Source: Hyphomicrobium sp. (GTDB lineage: Bacteria > Pseudomonadota > Alphaproteobacteria > Rhizobiales > Hyphomicrobiaceae). Taken from it: a stretch of 8,163 nucleotides of DNA. The translations under genes were made by a program, and so were the position numbers. Of the stretch, positions 5,979 through 8,163 are shown piece after piece. Below the pieces are notes generated by a model. That model was not told the origin of the DNA, searched no databases, and saw nothing but the letters and a program-made list of their open reading frames with translations. The DNA is taken from NCBI GenBank assembly GCA_030598645.1, contig JAUVPN010000115.1, positions 1 to 8,163 on the forward strand. The letters run 5' to 3'. How positions within the stretch are numbered: position 1 is the first letter of the stretch; every line of letters begins with the position of its first letter.

Positions 5979-7628
5979 ATGCGGACGGGGGGAAAAATCC
6001 TCATCGACCAGCTCGTCAATCAGGGCTGCCGCACGCTTTTCACTGTTCCCGGTGAAAGCTTCTTAGCGGCACTCGACGCGTTGTTCGACGAAGGCCCAAT
6101 CCGCACCATTGTGTGCCGACACGAGGGCGGGGCCGCAATGATGGCCGAAGCATGCGGCAAACTCACGGGATTGCCTGGAGTTGCCTTCGTCACGCGCGCG
6201 GCGGGCGCCGCCAACGCAGTCAGCGGTGTCTATGTCGCCCAACATGATTCCACACCGATGGTACTTCTCGTAGGTGTCACGAGACGAGGGCACGAGGACA
6301 GAGGTGCCTTTCAGGAAATGGACATAAGGGCACTGTTCGCTCCGATTACAAAATGGTCCAGCGTGGTACGTTCACCCAAGCGGATCCCTGAATATGTGCG
6401 TCGTGCCTTTCATACTGCGCAAGCTGGCCGACCAGGTCCCGTAGTTCTAGGCCTGCCTGAGGATGTCCTCTACGCTCGCGCCGAAACCGAGGATGCAGCC
6501 CCAGCGCTCATTCCAGTTCCAGCCCCCTCACCCGCTGAAATGACCCGCCTCAAGGATCAAATCATGCGGGCAAAACGTCCGCTAATCATCGCCGGCGGTC
6601 CTGGCTGGAGCCAAGCGGCGGCCGCAAGTCTTGCTTCTTTCACCGAGAAATTTAATGTCCCTGTCGCCACCGCCTTCCGTCGCCAAGATCACATCGACAA
6701 CCGCATAAAAACTTATGTTGGTCATGCTGGCATCGGTCGCGGCGAAAAACTTGCAGAAGGGATACGCAGTGCCGATTTGACGCTCATAATTGGCGAGCAG
6801 CCTGCGGATGTCACGACCGGCAGCTACACGATCCTATCGGCGCCCAATCCCAATCAGTATCTCGTGCACGTCCATCCCTCATCCGATGAGATCGGTCGGC
6901 TGTTCCATACGCACTGGCCCATTGTTGCGGGCACTGAACCGTTCGCCCGGGCACTTGGCCGGCTGAAGCCACCTCCGAAGAGGCGATGGGAGCGGCGACG
7001 CCGAGAACTGCGCGCAGCCTACCAGAAATCTTTAATACCATTCCCTACGCCGGGAGACGTAAAACTAGAAGAGGTGATCACCACCCTTTCAGCCGAACTA
7101 CCTGACGACGCTATCGTCACAAATGGCGCAGGAAATTACGCCGGCTTCCTTCATCGCTATTTTCAATACAAGGACTACCCTACCCAACTTGCGCCGACGT
7201 CAGGATCGATGGGATACGGGCTGCCCGCTGCGATTGCCGCTAAGATCACCCATCCGCATCGTCCCGTGGTTGCACTTGCCGGCGACGGCTGCATGCTCAT
7301 GACGGGACAAGAGCTAGCGACCGCAGTTCAGCATGCGCTGCCGATCGTACTCATCGTCGCCAACAATGCCATGTACGGCACTATTCGAATGCAGCAGGAG
7401 CGCCACTTTCCCGGCAGGGTGGTGGGCACACGCCTCGTCAATCCCGATTTTGCCGTTTTCGCCCGCGCGTTTGGTGCCAAAGGCGAGACAATCTTCGAGA
7501 CGGCCGCCTTCCTCCCCGCTCTCAAACGGGCACTTTCCGCTCGCGGCCCAACGCTCATTGAACTCAAACTCGATCCCGAAGCCATCACGCCAGACGAGAC
7601 GCTGGCTCAAATCCGAAATAATCGATAG
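5979..7628 (+). CDS. TPP-dependent enzyme, acetolactate synthase large-subunit-like
   Basis: Thiamine-pyrophosphate enzyme of 549 residues in the AHAS/pyruvate-oxidase superfamily, cytoplasmic, predicted to act on a 2-keto acid. The N-terminal pyrimidine-binding domain (about 1-170) has TVPGES and the catalytic glutamate E49 in CRHEGGAAMMAEA. The central domain spans about 185-330. The C-terminal diphosphate-binding domain (about 360-545) has the metal/TPP motif GDG (435-437) followed 24 residues later by NN (462-463). The start is supported by AAAGGA at 5967-5972, six bases before ATG. No ilvN/ilvH regulatory subunit is adjacent, so a role in branched-chain amino-acid synthesis is doubtful; many alphaproteobacterial paralogues of this kind have no assigned substrate. 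It is divergent from the ODC operon across a 313-base spacer. A basic stretch, PKRRWERRRREL (about 334-345), links the central and C-terminal domains. Confidence 0.88.
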   Translation: MRTGGKILIDQLVNQGCRTLFTVPGESFLAALDALFDEGPIRTIVCRHEGGAAMMAEACGKLTGLPGVAFVTRAAGAANAVSGVYVAQHDSTPMVLLVGVTRRGHEDRGAFQEMDIRALFAPITKWSSVVRSPKRIPEYVRRAFHTAQAGRPGPVVLGLPEDVLYARAETEDAAPALIPVPAPSPAEMTRLKDQIMRAKRPLIIAGGPGWSQAAAASLASFTEKFNVPVATAFRRQDHIDNRIKTYVGHAGIGRGEKLAEGIRSADLTLIIGEQPADVTTGSYTILSAPNPNQYLVHVHPSSDEIGRLFHTHWPIVAGTEPFARALGRLKPPPKRRWERRRRELRAAYQKSLIPFPTPGDVKLEEVITTLSAELPDDAIVTNGAGNYAGFLHRYFQYKDYPTQLAPTSGSMGYGLPAAIAAKITHPHRPVVALAGDGCMLMTGQELATAVQHALPIVLIVANNAMYGTIRMQQERHFPGRVVGTRLVNPDFAVFARAFGAKGETIFETAAFLPALKRALSARGPTLIELKLDPEAITPDETLAQIRNNR

Positions 7629-7707
7629 CCCCAAAGCAACGAGGAAGTAGCGTGACGCGTTCTAAATTGTAAATACTTTATTAAATTCATGATTGTCACA
7701 TTATCCA

Positions 7708-7750
7708 TTTAACCACTGGCGGTTCGACCAACAGGTTATTATCGGTTAAA
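7708..7750. repeat. Inverted repeat in AT-rich spacer upstream of small membrane protein
   Basis: TTTAACC (7708-7714) and GGTTAAA (7744-7750) form a 7-base perfect inverted repeat with a 29-base gap, inside a 175-base spacer that is clearly more AT-rich than the surrounding genes. A second, imperfect pairing (GTTATTAT against ATAATCAAC, about 7735-7760) overlaps the right arm. It could be an operator or only a feature of AT-rich DNA. No well-spaced promoter pair is obvious, although TTGTCA at 7693-7698 resembles a -35 element. Confidence 0.3.
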
Positions 7751-7803
7751 AATAATCAACTGTATTGAGTCCCAACAAATAAGCCGCTCGCAAGGGCCCG
7801 GTC

Positions 7804-7998
7804 ATGGATGTTCAAGCTAACAGTGCGCACAGCAGGCCCAAATGGGCCCTGGCCCATACCGGGGCGCTCGCCTTGTTCCTGCTGACGGGCATCTTGCTAG
7901 TAGCTTCACTCAACACCGAAGGAGGCCAGCGAACTGGTGCCGGAACGGGCGCCGGGATTTTCGCGGGTCCACAGACGATCGCGTCTGAAAGGAAATAG
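7804..7998 (+). CDS. Small single-pass membrane protein of unknown function, 64 residues
   Basis: I do not recognise a family. A hydrophilic N-terminus (about 1-14) is followed by one hydrophobic helix (about 15-36, WALAHTGALALFLLTGILLV) and then a Gly/Ala/Thr-rich tail ending in a charged SERK. The helix has no clear signal-peptidase site and is most simply read as a membrane anchor. Start support is moderate: AAGGG at 7792-7796 lies seven bases before the ATG, and this is the only ATG that includes the whole helix. The gene is preceded by a 175-base AT-rich spacer and followed 73 bases later by a strong intrinsic terminator, so it looks like a single-gene transcription unit. It could equally be an uncharacterised stress- or envelope-related peptide; nothing in the sequence decides that. 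Confidence 0.5.
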   Translation: MDVQANSAHSRPKWALAHTGALALFLLTGILLVASLNTEGGQRTGAGTGAGIFAGPQTIASERK

Positions 7999-8071
7999 AC
8001 CTAACGCTTTGAACCTAAATAGTTCTTCTGTCCCACGACTTAATTCTCCCTGACTTTAAGCACTCCCCTTG

Positions 8072-8110
8072 GGCCCCGGATCTGAAACGAACCGGGGCCT
8101 TCCTTTTTTT
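8072..8110 (+). terminator. Rho-independent terminator
   Basis: GGCCCCGG (8072-8079) and CCGGGGCC (8092-8099) make a perfect eight-pair, all-GC stem with a 12-base loop, followed after TTCC by seven T (8104-8110). The T run is only on the plus-strand downstream side, so it terminates rightward transcription, most simply that of the 64-residue membrane protein and possibly read-through from the TPP enzyme. Confidence 0.88.
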
Positions 8111-8122
8111 CGCCGCAGAGCT

Positions 8123-8163
8123 CTAGTGGACATAGCGTCTCAAGGCAAAGCAACTTGGCGGCA
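8123..8163 (-). CDS. Possible C-terminal end of a minus-strand gene entering from the right
   Basis: On the minus strand one frame is open from the right edge for 12 codons and ends ...ALRRYVH then TAG at 8123-8125, just beyond the terminator. A convergent gene ending here would fit the layout, because the terminator would separate the two. Twelve codons are far too few to establish coding, and another minus frame stays open even longer, through the terminator. This is only a pointer for the neighbouring sequence. Confidence 0.15.
   Translation of the reverse strand, partial: PPSCFALRRYVH

Noticed and set aside
1..8163. CRISPR arrays, insertion sequences, toxin-antitoxin or defence modules
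   Set aside because: No regularly spaced direct repeats, transposase motifs, terminal inverted repeats or nuclease/toxin motifs were found on reading both strands.

Overview
The window looks like ordinary chromosomal DNA from an alphaproteobacterium, most likely of the Hyphomicrobiales. The reasons are moderately high GC, a Gph-type HAD phosphatase, an RND/MMPL exporter of the COG1033 type, an alphaproteobacterial-style type III PLP ornithine decarboxylase, and an acetolactate-synthase-like TPP enzyme of a kind common in that order. The genus cannot be fixed from the sequence alone. No insertion sequence, integrase, phage gene, CRISPR array or toxin/defence gene is visible.

Layout. (1) Positions 1-246, plus strand: the last 81 residues of a phosphoglycolate-phosphatase-like HAD protein. 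Its stop overlaps the stop of a convergent minus-strand RND/MMPL exporter, which reaches to about 2609. (2) Positions 2610-3062: about 450 bases with no convincing gene. A near-consensus sigma-70 promoter (3063-3091) and a complete tRNA-Val(CAC) with encoded CCA (3111-3185) follow. (3) Positions 3224-5665, minus strand, read right to left: ornithine decarboxylase, agmatinase and a small helical protein of unknown function. The first two abut or overlap and are probably one putrescine-forming operon. (4) Positions 5666-5978: a divergent intergenic region. Its ODC-proximal side carries a stable hairpin followed by mutually exclusive short pairings that reach the ODC Shine-Dalgarno, which is what a structured regulatory leader would look like and resembles the idea of the alphaproteobacterial speF leader. 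(5) Positions 5979-7628, plus strand: the TPP-dependent enzyme. (6) Positions 7629-8110: an AT-rich spacer, a 64-residue single-pass membrane protein and a strong intrinsic terminator. A possible minus-strand gene end lies at 8123-8163.

How the genes work together. The clearest unit is polyamine synthesis. ODC makes putrescine from ornithine and agmatinase makes it from agmatine, so two routes converge on one product under one leader. The TPP enzyme is transcribed divergently from the same spacer, and nothing in its sequence ties it to polyamines. The exporter, phosphatase and tRNA appear to be independent neighbours. The best candidates for something not routinely annotated are the ODC leader with its overlapping open frame, a run of ten C just upstream of the small 76-residue gene, and the two small unrecognised proteins.
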